NCBI GenBank assembly: GCA_005885515.1
Contig: VAWK01000050.1
Coordinates: 23,784 to 87,783, forward strand
Reading direction: 5' to 3'
DNA length: 64,000 nt
Source of the DNA: Actinomycetota bacterium
GTDB taxonomy: Bacteria > Actinomycetota > Thermoleophilia > Solirubrobacterales > Solirubrobacteraceae
In this document: positions 45,620 through 54,466 of the stretch, in pieces
Numbering within the stretch: position 1 is the first letter of the stretch
How the letters are laid out: each line of letters begins with the position of its first letter
Program-made: the position numbers and the translations under genes
The notes under the pieces: model-generated
Seen by the model: the letters and a program-made list of their open reading frames with translations, nothing else
Told to the model about the DNA's origin: nothing
The model's database searches: none

Positions 45620-45653
45620 CGTCCCCGGTCCGCCCCTCCTCGGGCCGGGGACG
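45620..45653 (+). terminator. Strong GC hairpin, putative terminator
   Basis: CGTCCCCGGTCCG and CGGGCCGGGGACG pair over 13 bp (one G-U/mismatch) with an 8-base loop, about 160 bases after the phosphoesterase stop. No long T-run follows, so it may terminate factor-dependently or act as a barrier before the next gene. Confidence 0.5.
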
Positions 45654-45698
45654 CGTCTTACTCGTCCGCGCCAGGCGCGTCGCGGGATCCGCGAGCGG

Positions 45699-46859
45699 AT
45701 GATCGGGGTATCTTCTGTCCCCTTGGCTAAGAAGCAAGTCCTAATCCTCGGGGCTGGTTTCGCGGGCTTGGAGTTGGCGGCGCGGCTCTCCGATTCGGTC
45801 GCGGACGCGGTCCAGGTCACGCTCCTTGACAAGAACGACTCGTTCCACTTCGGCTTCTCGAAGCTGGATGTCCTGTTGGGCCGGCGATTCCCATCAGACG
45901 TACGCTTGCACTACCGCGACATCGCCAAGGAGGGCGTCGAGTTTCGTCAGGAGAGCATCACCGCGATCGATCCGGAGCGGCGACGAGTGACTACCGACAA
46001 GGGCTCGTATGACGCCGACGTCCTCGTCGTTGCGCTTGGGGCAGAGTACGACTTCGCGGCCACCCCAGGCTTCGAGGAAGGCGGCTTCGAGTATTACTCG
46101 CTCGCAGGGGCCGACCGCTTGCGCGAGGTTCTCGCCGGCTTCGACTCGGGCACGATCCACGTGGCGGTCCTCGGTCATCCGTTCAAGTGCCCACCCGCCC
46201 CGTTCGAGGGGGCGTTCCTGCTCCACCATCAGTTTGTGGAGCGCGGGATCAGGGAGGCCGTTCGGATCCGGATGACCTTCCCGATGGCCGCGCCGGTTCC
46301 GGTGACCGAGGAGGTCTCGCGGATGTTCCTTCGAGCTCTCGATGAGCGAGGGATCGAGTACGCGCCCAAACAGCTTGTAGCCAGCCTCGACGTGAACGCG
46401 CACAAGGCACAGCTCACGAGCGGCGAGAGCGTCCCCTACGACCTATTCGTCGGCATACCCGTCCATCGGGTGCCGCAAGTGGTGACGAGCTCGGGGCTCG
46501 CAGTAGATGGCTGGGTGCCCGTCGATCGCGCCAACCTCGCGACCCGCTATCCGGATGTCTATGCGTTGGGCGACGTCGCCGGCTTGCCGATCTCAAAGGC
46601 AGGGGTGTTCGCCGAGGCTGCCGCCGTAGTCGTGGCAGACGACATCGCCGCGCGCCTCGCCGGCCGCGAGCCTCCGCCGCCGTACGAGGGCGCGGGCAAC
46701 TGCTATGTCGAGTTCGGTGGCGGGCTGGTCGGGAAGGTCGAGGCGAACTTCCTCGGCGGGCCGCACCCGACGGCGCGGCTGATCGAGCCCTCCAAAGAGC
46801 TCGCTGCAGAGAAGAAAGCGTTCGGCGCGACCCGTCGAGAGCGCTGGTTTGCAGCCTGA
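45699..46859 (+). CDS. SQR-like FAD/NAD(P)-dependent oxidoreductase
   Basis: 386 residues. FAD-binding motif VLILGAGFAGLELAARL, a second Rossmann element (VLGHPFKCPPAPFEGAF) containing one Cys, and VYALGDVAGLPISKAG (FAD ribityl contact). The pattern fits the sulfide:quinone oxidoreductase/FCSD family, where the Cys in KCPPAP contributes to the active site. The gene is slightly less GC-biased than neighbours. TTG 45723 is an alternative start. No sulfur-oxidation partners are near. Confidence 0.82.
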   Translation: MIGVSSVPLAKKQVLILGAGFAGLELAARLSDSVADAVQVTLLDKNDSFHFGFSKLDVLLGRRFPSDVRLHYRDIAKEGVEFRQESITAIDPERRRVTTDKGSYDADVLVVALGAEYDFAATPGFEEGGFEYYSLAGADRLREVLAGFDSGTIHVAVLGHPFKCPPAPFEGAFLLHHQFVERGIREAVRIRMTFPMAAPVPVTEEVSRMFLRALDERGIEYAPKQLVASLDVNAHKAQLTSGESVPYDLFVGIPVHRVPQVVTSSGLAVDGWVPVDRANLATRYPDVYALGDVAGLPISKAGVFAEAAAVVVADDIAARLAGREPPPPYEGAGNCYVEFGGGLVGKVEANFLGGPHPTARLIEPSKELAAEKKAFGATRRERWFAA

Positions 46860-46943
46860 TCGTGCCGACGGGGCCCGCGCCACGGCCCGATAACCCTGCC
46901 GATATCGCCGAGCTCGGCTCGGGTGGGCGCATTTCCGCCCGTC

Positions 46944-47168
46944 TCAGCGCGGCATACCGGCGTCTATCCAGTCCCGGAACAGGCCGACGTCCTCCGCGGG
47001 CCACGGCGCATCGCAGGGCATCGTCCCATCGGCCAGACGCGTATGGACCTCCTCGGCGTTCTCGCACAACTCGTCGTATGACGACAAATCGAATGCAAAC
47101 GCCATCGCGTCGACGTCCTCGGCTCGAAACAGGGGCAGGATGTCGCGCTCGAAGCTCGGATCGCTCAT
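46944..47168 (-). CDS. Small conserved protein, c-type-cytochrome-like end motif
   Basis: 74 residues: FERDILPLFRAEDVDAMAF, then DGTMPCDAPWPAEDVGLFRD and WIDAGMPR. The DGxMPCD..WP..D...FxxWIxxGMP pattern resembles the closing part of cytochrome-c-like modules seen in other bacteria, but no CxxCH is present, so it should not bind haem that way. ATG 47168. Stand-alone. Confidence 0.6.
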   Translation of the reverse strand: MSDPSFERDILPLFRAEDVDAMAFAFDLSSYDELCENAEEVHTRLADGTMPCDAPWPAEDVGLFRDWIDAGMPR

Positions 47169-47297
47169 CGGCTGCCGTATTTACCACGATGCGGGATGCG
47201 GTTGCGCGACGGGCCCGGGTGCTGCCGCGCAGCTCGCCGGTCTCATCGCTTGATCAGGCGCTCGCTGTCCAGGCGCGTGCTGGGATACTCCTCGCTC

Positions 47298-47639
47298 GTG
47301 GAGCCACAGTTCACGTCGCTATCTGAGCTGCGCCGCTTCGCTCTCGGGGAGGGGGTGAGCGCCCAGGCGCTGTTCGGCGAGGGGGCGATGCTCAACCTGG
47401 TCGAGCTCATGCCGGACGCGCTCATCCCCCCGCACAGCCATCCGCACGAGCAGCTCGGCGTGGTGCTTTGCGGGCAGCTGAAATTTGTCGTCGCGGGTCA
47501 TGAACACGTTCTCGCAGAGATGGACGCCTACGCGCTGCCGGGAGACGTCGAGCACCAAGCGCAGGCGGGGTCACAGGGAGCACTCGTGCTGGACGTCTTC
47601 CAACCGGTCCGCGAGGACTACCGCGACGCTGCGCAGTGA
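47298..47639 (+). CDS. Single-domain cupin
   Basis: About 113 residues from GTG 47298. The cupin metal site is PPHSHPHEQLGVVL (His, His, Gln/Glu) with YALPGDVEHQAQAG supplying the second-motif His. Function (enzyme or regulator) unknown. The upstream 130 bases hold no other gene. Confidence 0.75.
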   Translation: MEPQFTSLSELRRFALGEGVSAQALFGEGAMLNLVELMPDALIPPHSHPHEQLGVVLCGQLKFVVAGHEHVLAEMDAYALPGDVEHQAQAGSQGALVLDVFQPVREDYRDAAQ

Positions 47640-47827
47640 AGCAGCAGCGCGCCGTGACTTCGATTTGCACGAGCGACAGTCCGGGTTGGGATAGTCGCTG
47701 CGCCCCTCGGATGCATCGGTGCTACCGCCATGCGACAGCAGGCCGGCCCGACGGCGCTGGCGCGCAAGGCGCTCCACGCTGCGATCTGCCAGGATCGCTG
47801 CCGCCCCCGTTCGTGAAAGGAGAAACC

Positions 47828-48421
47828 ATGCCCGAGTACGCGCCCGGAACCCCGTCCTGGGTCGAACTTTCCTCACCGGACACCGATGCCGCCGCGGGCT
47901 TCTACGGCGAGCTCATGGGCTGGCGCGCGACGGAGCCGGGAGGGGCCCAGACCGGCGGGTACCGCATGTTCCAGCAGGACGGCAAGAACGTCGCCGGACT
48001 GATGGGCCACATGCGGGAGGGTCAGCCCACCGCATGGGCGACGTATGTGAGCGTCGCCAACGCCGACGAGACCGCGGCCAAGGTCAGGGCGGCCGGCGGC
48101 ACCGTGGTGCTCGAGCCGATGGATGTGATGGACATCGGACGGATGGCGTTCTTCGCCGATCCCACCGGTGCCGTGTTCGGCGCCTGGCAACCGAAGAGCT
48201 TCACCGGCGCCGACCTCGTCAACGAGCCCAACTCGCTCTGCTGGAATGAGGTGCTCACGCGTGCTCCTGATCAGGGCCGGGAGCTTCTCGGCTGTCTGGC
48301 CCCGCCTTCAGGCAAGCCGGCTGAGCGCCGCGACTATCCGCGGCGCGGCCCGAGCGTCAACGCCGGACCGGCGGCGCTTCGACAGCCCCGCGGTGGCGAA
48401 CCAGGAAGCCCGCGTTGGTGA
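47828..48421 (+). CDS. VOC family protein, second domain lost
   Basis: 197 residues, ATG with a strong AAAGGAG ribosome site. The first VOC domain is intact: SWVELSSPDTDAAAGFYGEL, TYVSVANADETAAKV, FFADPTGAVFGAWQP. The linker NSLCWNEVLTRAPDQG begins the expected second VOC domain, but the frame then becomes a low-complexity tail (RELLGCLAPPSGKPAERRD). Homologues of this hydroxylase-like type have about 260 residues with two domains. The gene may still yield a one-domain protein. Confidence 0.8.
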   Translation: MPEYAPGTPSWVELSSPDTDAAAGFYGELMGWRATEPGGAQTGGYRMFQQDGKNVAGLMGHMREGQPTAWATYVSVANADETAAKVRAAGGTVVLEPMDVMDIGRMAFFADPTGAVFGAWQPKSFTGADLVNEPNSLCWNEVLTRAPDQGRELLGCLAPPSGKPAERRDYPRRGPSVNAGPAALRQPRGGEPGSPRW

Positions 48422-48500
48422 CCAAGGCGCACGCTAGCGCCAGTACGAGGCCCAGAAGCATGATCTGCACCTATCGGGCCCCGACAGCGGGCGCCCGCCG

Positions 48501-48707
48501 TCAGGAGCGTTGCGCTCTTAGACGATTGAGTCGTCGCGCTTCGGCCTGCGCCACTTGCCGCGCGGCTCGCGTGGCCATGCGCTCGAGCCGTCTGCGGCGG
48601 TCGAGCGTTATCGCGTCGGAGACGTACTCGTCTCGATCGTGCTCCTCGAGCACGCGACGCGTCCGCTGCGCGATCAGTCGCAGTAGCCTGAGGTGCGTAT
48701 CGATCAT
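48501..48707 (-). CDS. Small Arg-rich helical protein
   Basis: 68 residues from ATG 48707 with GGAGGG upstream. Sequence is strongly helical and basic (LRLLRLIAQRTRRVLEEHDRDEYVSDAI, ending AEARRLNRLRAQRS in part). ATG overlaps the stop of the cold-shock-like leader ORF (ATGA). No family recognised. Confidence 0.55.
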   Translation of the reverse strand: MIDTHLRLLRLIAQRTRRVLEEHDRDEYVSDAITLDRRRRLERMATRAARQVAQAEARRLNRLRAQRS

Positions 48708-48766
48708 CGGCGCCCTCCACGTGGCTGGCCGCACTGGTTGAACCACTTGGCTGTTCCTGGAGCCAT
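48704..48766 (-). pseudogene. Cold-shock-protein N-terminal remnant / 20-codon leader ORF
   Basis: ATG 48766 follows a good ribosome site (GGAGG). The peptide starts MAPGTAKWFNQ, the same pattern as CspA proteins (MAxGTVKWFN), and then turns into CGQPRGGRR and a stop. The RNA-binding core is missing, so a deletion left the csp start in place. The stop overlaps the next ORF by ATGA, meaning that the remaining signals could drive it. Confidence 0.55.
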
Positions 48767-49073
48767 CGCTCTACCTCCGTCCATTGGTAAGTGCTGCGGA
48801 CGCGGAGATTGCGCGAGCAAAGGCAACGAGCGCGGGCACAGGGTCGGGATCACGACCCGACTGGACAGCGCACGATAGCAGTCGCCCGCAGCGGGTCGCA
48901 AAGGAAGAGGCCGCTGGACCGCGGCCGGAATCTTCGCGCTCGAAGGAGGACTCGGCCTGCTCGCGACCGTCTCGCTGATTCGCAACCGCGACAGTCGTGC
49001 GCACGTGGAACTGGGGGCCACGCCGGCCGAGCAGCCCGCGCCGGGCTAGCCACGCGCCGCGGCTCCTGGTCGC
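48767..49073. other. Gap without a confident gene
   Basis: About 307 bases. A short plus-strand open frame ending at 49049 (ALEGGLGLLATVSLIRNRDS) has a hydrophobic stretch and might be the end of a decayed membrane-protein gene, but it has a stop shortly upstream and no start. Nothing else is visible. Confidence 0.5.
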
Positions 49074-49479
49074 TCATCTGTCCGGGAGAATCCCCGTCGC
49101 TTGGCCGACCTCTATCAGGTGTCCGTCAGGGTCGCGGATGTAGCACCGGATCTCGCGTCCATGATCCTTTGGCGGGGTGAGGAACTCGGCGCCGCGTCCG
49201 CTTCAATCTGCGTAGGTCGCCGCCATGTCCGCGACGCGGATGTTGAGAAAGTTGCTCACCCGGTTCGGGTCACGGGGCGGCTCGAGCGTGACCGTCGGCT
49301 TCTCCGCCGACGTTGATGATGATCCAGCTGTTCGCGAGCGCGACGATCGACGGTTCGCCCTCCCGCACAAGCTCGCCGCCGAGTACGTCTGTGTAGAAGC
49401 GGCGCGAGCGTTCGACGTCGTCGGAGACGATGAAATGCGTAAGCACGATCCCGTCCTTCGGTGCCGGGAATTCGGCCAT
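49074..49479 (-). pseudogene. VOC/glyoxalase gene with frameshift and nonsense codon
   Basis: ATG 49479 has AGGAGG upstream. The frame reads MAEFPAPKDGIVLTHFIVSDD, FYTDVLGGELVREGEPSIVA and NSWIIINVGGEADG, then is lost. A shift gives KPTVTLEPPRDPNRVSNFLN and IRVADMAATYAD, then TGA (expected Trp position), then SGRGAEFLTPPKDHGREIRC, YIRDPDGHLIEVGQATG. Together this is a complete single-domain VOC protein with two lesions. Confidence 0.78.
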
Positions 49480-49551
49480 CGGAGCCTCCTTGGGTTGTTT
49501 AGCTGATCGAAAGGACCGCAAGCCGCTGACGTACAGCGGTTCCGGATGCAG

Positions 49552-50217
49552 CTAGTCCGACGCAAACCGGCGACCGCCCGAGCGCGATCGCGAGCTCCCG
49601 TCGTCGCTGGGACGTTCCGCGGCGAACATCGCCGCCTGAACATCCCTGAGCCGGTCGACGTCGCCGCGCATGCCCGCGACAGCGTCATTGAAGAGGAAGG
49701 CCTCGCCGAGGCGCACGATCGCGTAGCCCAGCGTTGAAGGCTCGATGGCCGGCCGATACCGGCCCGCCTGCACCTCCTGCCTGATCAACGCGGTTACCAT
49801 CTCGACGATCCGGGGCTGCACCTTGCCAGCGCCCGAGATGATGACGCGCAGCGCCGCGTCGCGCTCGTTTTCGACGAACTGGCGCAGCGCCGGAGCGTCG
49901 GCAAGACTGCGGTTGAAGCGATCGAGGGTGTCGAGCAGGGCGAGTGCGCCCGTCCCGCGGGCGCCTACCCGTGCCTGCTCGAGCAGCGGTTCGGCGGCGC
50001 GCACGAGAACCTCGCCGATGAGCTCGTCGCGTGAGCCGAACCAGCGGTAGATCGTCGTGCGACCGAGCCCGAGCTCGCCTGCGATCGCGTGCACGTCGAT
50101 GCGCCGTCCGCGGAGGTAGCGGTGCATCGCCAGGGCAAGCACGTCCCCGCGGCTGGCGGCTGGCGGCCGGCCGCGCGACTGGGTAGGTACTGCCGATTGG
50201 ATCGAGGTCTCCGTCAT
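49552..50217 (-). CDS. QsdR-like TetR-family regulator, paralogue of 35306
   Basis: About 221 residues from ATG 50217. The DNA-binding helix (VHAIAGELGLGRTTIYRWFG) and ligand domain (ALLDTLDRFNRSLADAPALR, IVRLGEAFLFND) closely follow the regulator at 35306. Divergent from a secreted lipase gene across 95 AT-rich bases with an inverted repeat, so it probably regulates that gene and itself. Ends with a Ser/Arg tail. Confidence 0.88.
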   Translation of the reverse strand: MTETSIQSAVPTQSRGRPPAASRGDVLALAMHRYLRGRRIDVHAIAGELGLGRTTIYRWFGSRDELIGEVLVRAAEPLLEQARVGARGTGALALLDTLDRFNRSLADAPALRQFVENERDAALRVIISGAGKVQPRIVEMVTALIRQEVQAGRYRPAIEPSTLGYAIVRLGEAFLFNDAVAGMRGDVDRLRDVQAAMFAAERPSDDGSSRSRSGGRRFASD

Positions 50218-50246
50218 GACATGAAACAATCCCAAGTTTTTGTTAC

Positions 50247-50267
50247 ATCAAACTGTTTTGTTTTGAT
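50247..50267. promoter_or_regulatory. Candidate TetR operator in divergent promoter
   Basis: ATCAAA and TTTGAT form an inverted repeat with a 9-base spacer in the AT-rich 95-base space between the TetR gene and the lipase gene. The half-sites extend imperfectly on both sides (ACATCAAA, TTTGATAC). A plausible site for the adjacent regulator. Confidence 0.5.
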
Positions 50268-50312
50268 ACGTTCCCGCCAACTGTACTACCCGGCGCGGGC
50301 AGGAGGAGAAAG

Positions 50313-51686
50313 ATGAGCAGGATCCGTCCTTGGAAACGCCATGCTGACCAGGGGGCCGCGCGTTTGCTCGTCGCCGCGATGGCGGCCGGCGCGTTGCTGT
50401 TGGCCGCGGCACCGGTGGCGCACGCCTCGACGTTCGAACGCCGCCCGGTCCTGTTCGTCCACGGCTTCGAGAGCGCCGGCTCGAACTTCGCCTCCCAGGC
50501 GATGCGCTTTGAAAGCAACGGCTACCCGCCCAGCTGGGTCGACGAGCTCGACTACAACTCGACGCGGGCGACGAGTGACCAGAGCGAAGTCGAAAAACAG
50601 ATCGAAGAAGCGATCGCGGCCCTCAAGAAGCGGACCGGCAAGTCCCAGGTCGACGTGATTGGGCACTCGGAGGGAACATCGGTGATGTACCACTACCTCG
50701 CGGAAAGCGCAAAAGCCGCCGAACACAAGGCGAGCGTGGCGCGCTACGTCAACGTCGACGGCCAGGAAGAAAATCCGGGCGTGCCGACGCTCGCGCTTTG
50801 GGCAGGGCGCTGCGGCGACATCACGTGCAGCAACCCCGAACGGCACATGGAAGGCGCCGAAAACGTCACGATCCCCAACCAGACGCACGTGCAGACGTCC
50901 ACCTCGTCCCAGAGCTTCCAACAGATCTACAAGTTCTTCAGGGGGACGCTGCCGGGGCACGACATCGTCCCGCAGAAGGACAAGATCCAGCTCGCCGGTA
51001 AGGCACTCGAATTCCCGCAGAACTCGGGTCTGGCCGGGGACACCGTGCAGATCTGGCCGCTCAACTTCGAAGGGGCGCGGACTACCCCGAAGCCGATCGC
51101 GTCGATCGCGATCACCGACGGTTCGACCGCCGGCGGTGCCTGGGGACCGGTATCGGCGAAGGCGGGGCAGCGCTATGAATTCACGATCTTGAAACCGGAC
51201 GGCAAGACGGTCCACGTGTACATGGAGCCGTTCGTGAGAAGCGACTACGCCATCCGCCTGCTCGGGTCGATTCCGATCGAGGCATACACCGGAAAGAGCC
51301 CCCTCAGCTCAGGGGCGGTGATGATCAGGTACAAGGAGTACTGGGGCAACGAACCAGGCCAGAACGACGAACTGCTCGTCAACGGCCTGAACGTTTGCAC
51401 GGCAGCCCTGTGCCCCTGGGAAAAGGAGGTGAACGCGTTCTTTGCGTTCAACTGGGAAGGCAGGCCAGAAACGACCCTCAATGAAGACCCGGTTCTGAGC
51501 AAGCTGCCTTTCATCCAGGCCGCGCAGGTGTATGTCCCCGGCAGCGAACCACCCAATGCCACCGTTTCCTACCAGCTGAACTCACGCGGCGGCGGAGGAG
51601 TGCGAACGCTGAACGTCCCCAACTGGGAAGGCGTGACCAACCAGGCCGAGATCTTCTGGAATGACTTCGAGAGCCTGAACTTCTAG
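50313..51686 (+). CDS. Secreted lipase-like alpha/beta hydrolase
   Basis: 457 residues; ATG after AGGAGGAGAAAG. Sec signal peptide (LLVAAMAAGALLLAAAPVAHA), then PVLFVHGFESAGSNF (oxyanion) and VDVIGHSEGTSVMYHYLA (nucleophile elbow GHSEG). Asp and His are probably in the NVDGQEENPG and TIPNQTHVQTS stretches. The C-terminal half (about 230-457) is beta-rich and may bind lipid. Codon use favours GAA over GAG, unlike most of the window but like the genes at 60456 and 61507. Confidence 0.85.
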   Translation: MSRIRPWKRHADQGAARLLVAAMAAGALLLAAAPVAHASTFERRPVLFVHGFESAGSNFASQAMRFESNGYPPSWVDELDYNSTRATSDQSEVEKQIEEAIAALKKRTGKSQVDVIGHSEGTSVMYHYLAESAKAAEHKASVARYVNVDGQEENPGVPTLALWAGRCGDITCSNPERHMEGAENVTIPNQTHVQTSTSSQSFQQIYKFFRGTLPGHDIVPQKDKIQLAGKALEFPQNSGLAGDTVQIWPLNFEGARTTPKPIASIAITDGSTAGGAWGPVSAKAGQRYEFTILKPDGKTVHVYMEPFVRSDYAIRLLGSIPIEAYTGKSPLSSGAVMIRYKEYWGNEPGQNDELLVNGLNVCTAALCPWEKEVNAFFAFNWEGRPETTLNEDPVLSKLPFIQAAQVYVPGSEPPNATVSYQLNSRGGGGVRTLNVPNWEGVTNQAEIFWNDFESLNF

Positions 51687-51786
51687 CCAGCATCGACGCG
51701 GCGGGTGCCGGGCGACGGTAGCGGTCCGGCGCCCAATGCGCCGAGGAGAGACACACCATGTCAGCCCGCCTTGCCCGCAGCCTGGT

Positions 51787-53052
51787 TCATCGAGGCGGGC
51801 GCGCGGCATCGTCACCTCGCGCGGATTCGACGAACACATCGAGTGGCTCCAGCTGCCACGGCTCATCCGCTCCCGGTGGAGCGTTCAGCCAACGCGCGGC
51901 GTCGGCTCGACCGAGATCGATGAGCGCCTCGATGAACTCCTGGTCGAACAGCAGGTAGCTGAGCAGCTCGCCGTGCGCCGGGCTGTCGCCCCCCAGCAGA
52001 CGATTGAGCAGCGGGAAGTCGGGGGACCGGAGCCCCTTTAGACCGCCGTAGCGAGTCCGAAACACATCCGAGGCGATGTCGCCGATGACGCCACGCCGTG
52101 CTGGCGCGATAAAGATGTAAGGCACGCGGGCCTCTCGGTAGCGCATTGCCGCCGGTGCGACCCCACCGTTGGCGAAGAACTCGTTGATGTTTCCGAGCAT
52201 GCGCATGTCCTCGCCCAGCGGATCCACGAGCGTGCCGTGCAGGGCGTGCAATGCGCCGTCGCCAAAGTCGGGCGGCTCGCTGTCATGGCGCCCGGGCTCC
52301 GATGGCGGCTCGGTGATCGCTTCGGTTCCGATGACGACGAGGCGCTCGGCACCGAGATCGAGAGCCGGCTTGATCGGGGTGTTGAGCCGCGTGCCACCGT
52401 CCACGTACCAGCCGCGCGCCTCGGCCGGTGTCTCGACCCGGACCGGCGGGAAGAGGATCGGAATCGCCGCCGAGGCCCGGACATGTTCATCGGAGAGCGC
52501 GGTCGGGACGTATTCGATCGCGTGCGAATTGTGCGCTGGTAGCTCATTGTGGCTCTCGACGAACGCCACCGTGCGGCCCCTGCCCGCAGCGGTCGCGACG
52601 ACCGCCACAGCATCGAGGAGTCCCTGCCCCACGTTGCGGTGAAGATCACCCCACGACATCCAACGCTTCAGGCTGTGCTCCAGCGGCTTGGGATCGAGCA
52701 GGCTCGGCAGACGAACGCCGGGCACCGACAGCAGCTCGCCGGCATATCGCAGTGCCGTCAACGGCAGCTGTTGGAGCAGGATTGGCCGGATCACGCTGCC
52801 CTTCGTGGCCTGCCGCCAGCGGTCGAGCAGGCCGGCTGCCTGCTCCTCGGCGTCTAGGTGCGCGCTAGCTCCCATGTAGCCGGCATTGATCGCGCCGACG
52901 CTTGTGCCCACAAACAGCGTCGGTCGCTGATTACGCGCATCGAGCGCGGGCGAGAGGATCGAGATCGCGCCGGCCTCGTAGGCGCCGCGAGCGCCGCCGC
53001 CTGACAGCACGCTTCCGATCCGGGGAGCACCTGCATCTGAAACGCTGCGCAT
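51787..53052 (-). CDS. Patatin-like phospholipase
   Basis: About 421 residues from ATG 53052. The oxyanion loop SGGGARGAYEAGAIS, nucleophile GTSVGAINAGYMG and Asp in YVDGGTRLNTPIKP form the complete Ser-Asp dyad site. Cleaves acyl chains from membrane lipids. The C-terminal part (about 320-421) is longer than minimal patatins and uncharacterised. Monocistronic. Confidence 0.9.
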   Translation of the reverse strand: MRSVSDAGAPRIGSVLSGGGARGAYEAGAISILSPALDARNQRPTLFVGTSVGAINAGYMGASAHLDAEEQAAGLLDRWRQATKGSVIRPILLQQLPLTALRYAGELLSVPGVRLPSLLDPKPLEHSLKRWMSWGDLHRNVGQGLLDAVAVVATAAGRGRTVAFVESHNELPAHNSHAIEYVPTALSDEHVRASAAIPILFPPVRVETPAEARGWYVDGGTRLNTPIKPALDLGAERLVVIGTEAITEPPSEPGRHDSEPPDFGDGALHALHGTLVDPLGEDMRMLGNINEFFANGGVAPAAMRYREARVPYIFIAPARRGVIGDIASDVFRTRYGGLKGLRSPDFPLLNRLLGGDSPAHGELLSYLLFDQEFIEALIDLGRADAARWLNAPPGADEPWQLEPLDVFVESARGDDAARPPR

Positions 53053-53306
53053 CGATTGTCCATGATCCGCGCCGCCAAGAGATCCCGCGCAGCTCAAAGG
53101 TAGCTGCGCCGGCGAGTCCTCTCACGAGCGCGGTGCCCGAGGGTTGGGTGCACCGCGACAACCTCGACTTATCAACAGTGCAGCACATCCCAGCACGCTG
53201 CCCGGCGCTCGCTCTGCTGGTGGCGATGCCGCGCCCGCCACGTGTGCGTCGGGGACAGCGCCGCAGTGGCCGATGGCGGGCCCCCCGTGCGGCGACGAGA
53301 CCGCGG

Positions 53307-54428
53307 CTACAGCTCCGCGATCCGCCGCTCCAGAAAGCGCCGCTCGCGCTCTGAGCGCGCGAGCTCTAGCGCACGCTCGAACGCTTCCCGGGCCTCGTCG
53401 GTGCGCCCCAGGCGGCGCAGCAGCTCCCCCCGCGTGGAGTGCAGGTACTGGTAGTCGCCCAGCTCGAGACGGTTGACGATCTCAAGTGCCGGCCCCACCG
53501 AGCCGGCCTGCGCGACCGCGACCGCGCGGTTGAGCTCCACGACCGGCGAATGCGTGATCTCCGCAAGCTGCTCGTACAGCGCCGCGATCTCGCTCCAGTC
53601 GATCTGCTCGCCGGTCTGAAGCGAGGCGATCGCGGCCTGGAGCACGTACGGGCCGCGCCCGCGCAGCGCGATCGCCCGCTCTAGCGCCCCCCGGCCGGCC
53701 GCGAGCTCGGCCGCGTCCCATAGTGAGCGGTCCTGCTCCTTGAGCAGCACCAGCTCATCGCCGGCGAACCTCGCCTCGCGCCGCGCGTGATGGATCATCA
53801 TCAGCGCCAGCAGCCCGTGCACCTCCGGCTCGTCGGGCATCAGCACAGCGAGCAGCCTGCCCAGCCTGATCGCCTCGGCTGCGAGGTCGACGCGGCCCGA
53901 GTATCCCTCGTTGTAGATCAAATAGACCACCGCCAGCACCGCCTCCAGCCGATCCGGGAGCAGATGCTCGGCGGGGACAGCAAACGGGATGCCGGCCTGC
54001 TTGATCTTTGCCTTGGCGCGCGAGAGCCTGCGCTTCATCGTCTCCTCGGAGACGATGAACGCGTGCGCGATCTCCTCCGTGGTCAGGCCGCCTAGCGCGC
54101 GCAGAGTGAGCGCGACCTGCGCCTCGAGCGCCAGCGCCGGGTGACAGCAGGTGAAGATCAGCTCGAGGCGCTCGTCCTCGATCGTCGTGTCGTCGATCTC
54201 GTCCATGGTCGCCTGTGGCACCTCCAGCAAGCGGGTCTTCTCGGCGAGCGTTCGCTCCCGGCGAATCCGGTCGATCGCCCGGTTACGCGCCGTGACGACC
54301 AGCCATGCACCCGGGTTTGCGGGGATGCCGTCGTGCCGCCAACGCTCGGCCGCGACCGCGAACGCCTCCTGAGCGGCCTCCTCGGCGAGGTCGAAGTCGC
54401 CAAGGAAGCCGATCAGCGAGGCAAGCAC
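53307..54428 (-). CDS. ECF42-type sigma factor with C-terminal TPR-like domain
   Basis: At least 373 residues. Sigma-2 region ends RNRAIDRIRRER; sigma-4 region LGGLTTEEIAHAFIVSEETMKRRL. The about 220-residue C-terminal part (LLPDRLEAVLAVVYLIYNEGY, GELLRRLGRTDEAREAFERAL) is the TPR-like extension of the ECF42 group. Its immediate upstream neighbour is the DGPF/YCII gene, the classic partner. GTG 54428 is the first canonical start, but LALLDQVFRDEWGR lies upstream in frame with no ATG/GTG/TTG, so the real start may be non-standard. Confidence 0.88.
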   Translation of the reverse strand: MLASLIGFLGDFDLAEEAAQEAFAVAAERWRHDGIPANPGAWLVVTARNRAIDRIRRERTLAEKTRLLEVPQATMDEIDDTTIEDERLELIFTCCHPALALEAQVALTLRALGGLTTEEIAHAFIVSEETMKRRLSRAKAKIKQAGIPFAVPAEHLLPDRLEAVLAVVYLIYNEGYSGRVDLAAEAIRLGRLLAVLMPDEPEVHGLLALMMIHHARREARFAGDELVLLKEQDRSLWDAAELAAGRGALERAIALRGRGPYVLQAAIASLQTGEQIDWSEIAALYEQLAEITHSPVVELNRAVAVAQAGSVGPALEIVNRLELGDYQYLHSTRGELLRRLGRTDEAREAFERALELARSERERRFLERRIAEL

Positions 54429-54466
54429 CCGCCCCCATTCATCGCGGAAGACCTGATCGAGCAGCG

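Noticed and set aside
52237-52857. Plus-strand ORFs opposite the patatin gene
   Set aside because: Shadows; the minus strand carries the complete patatin motifs.
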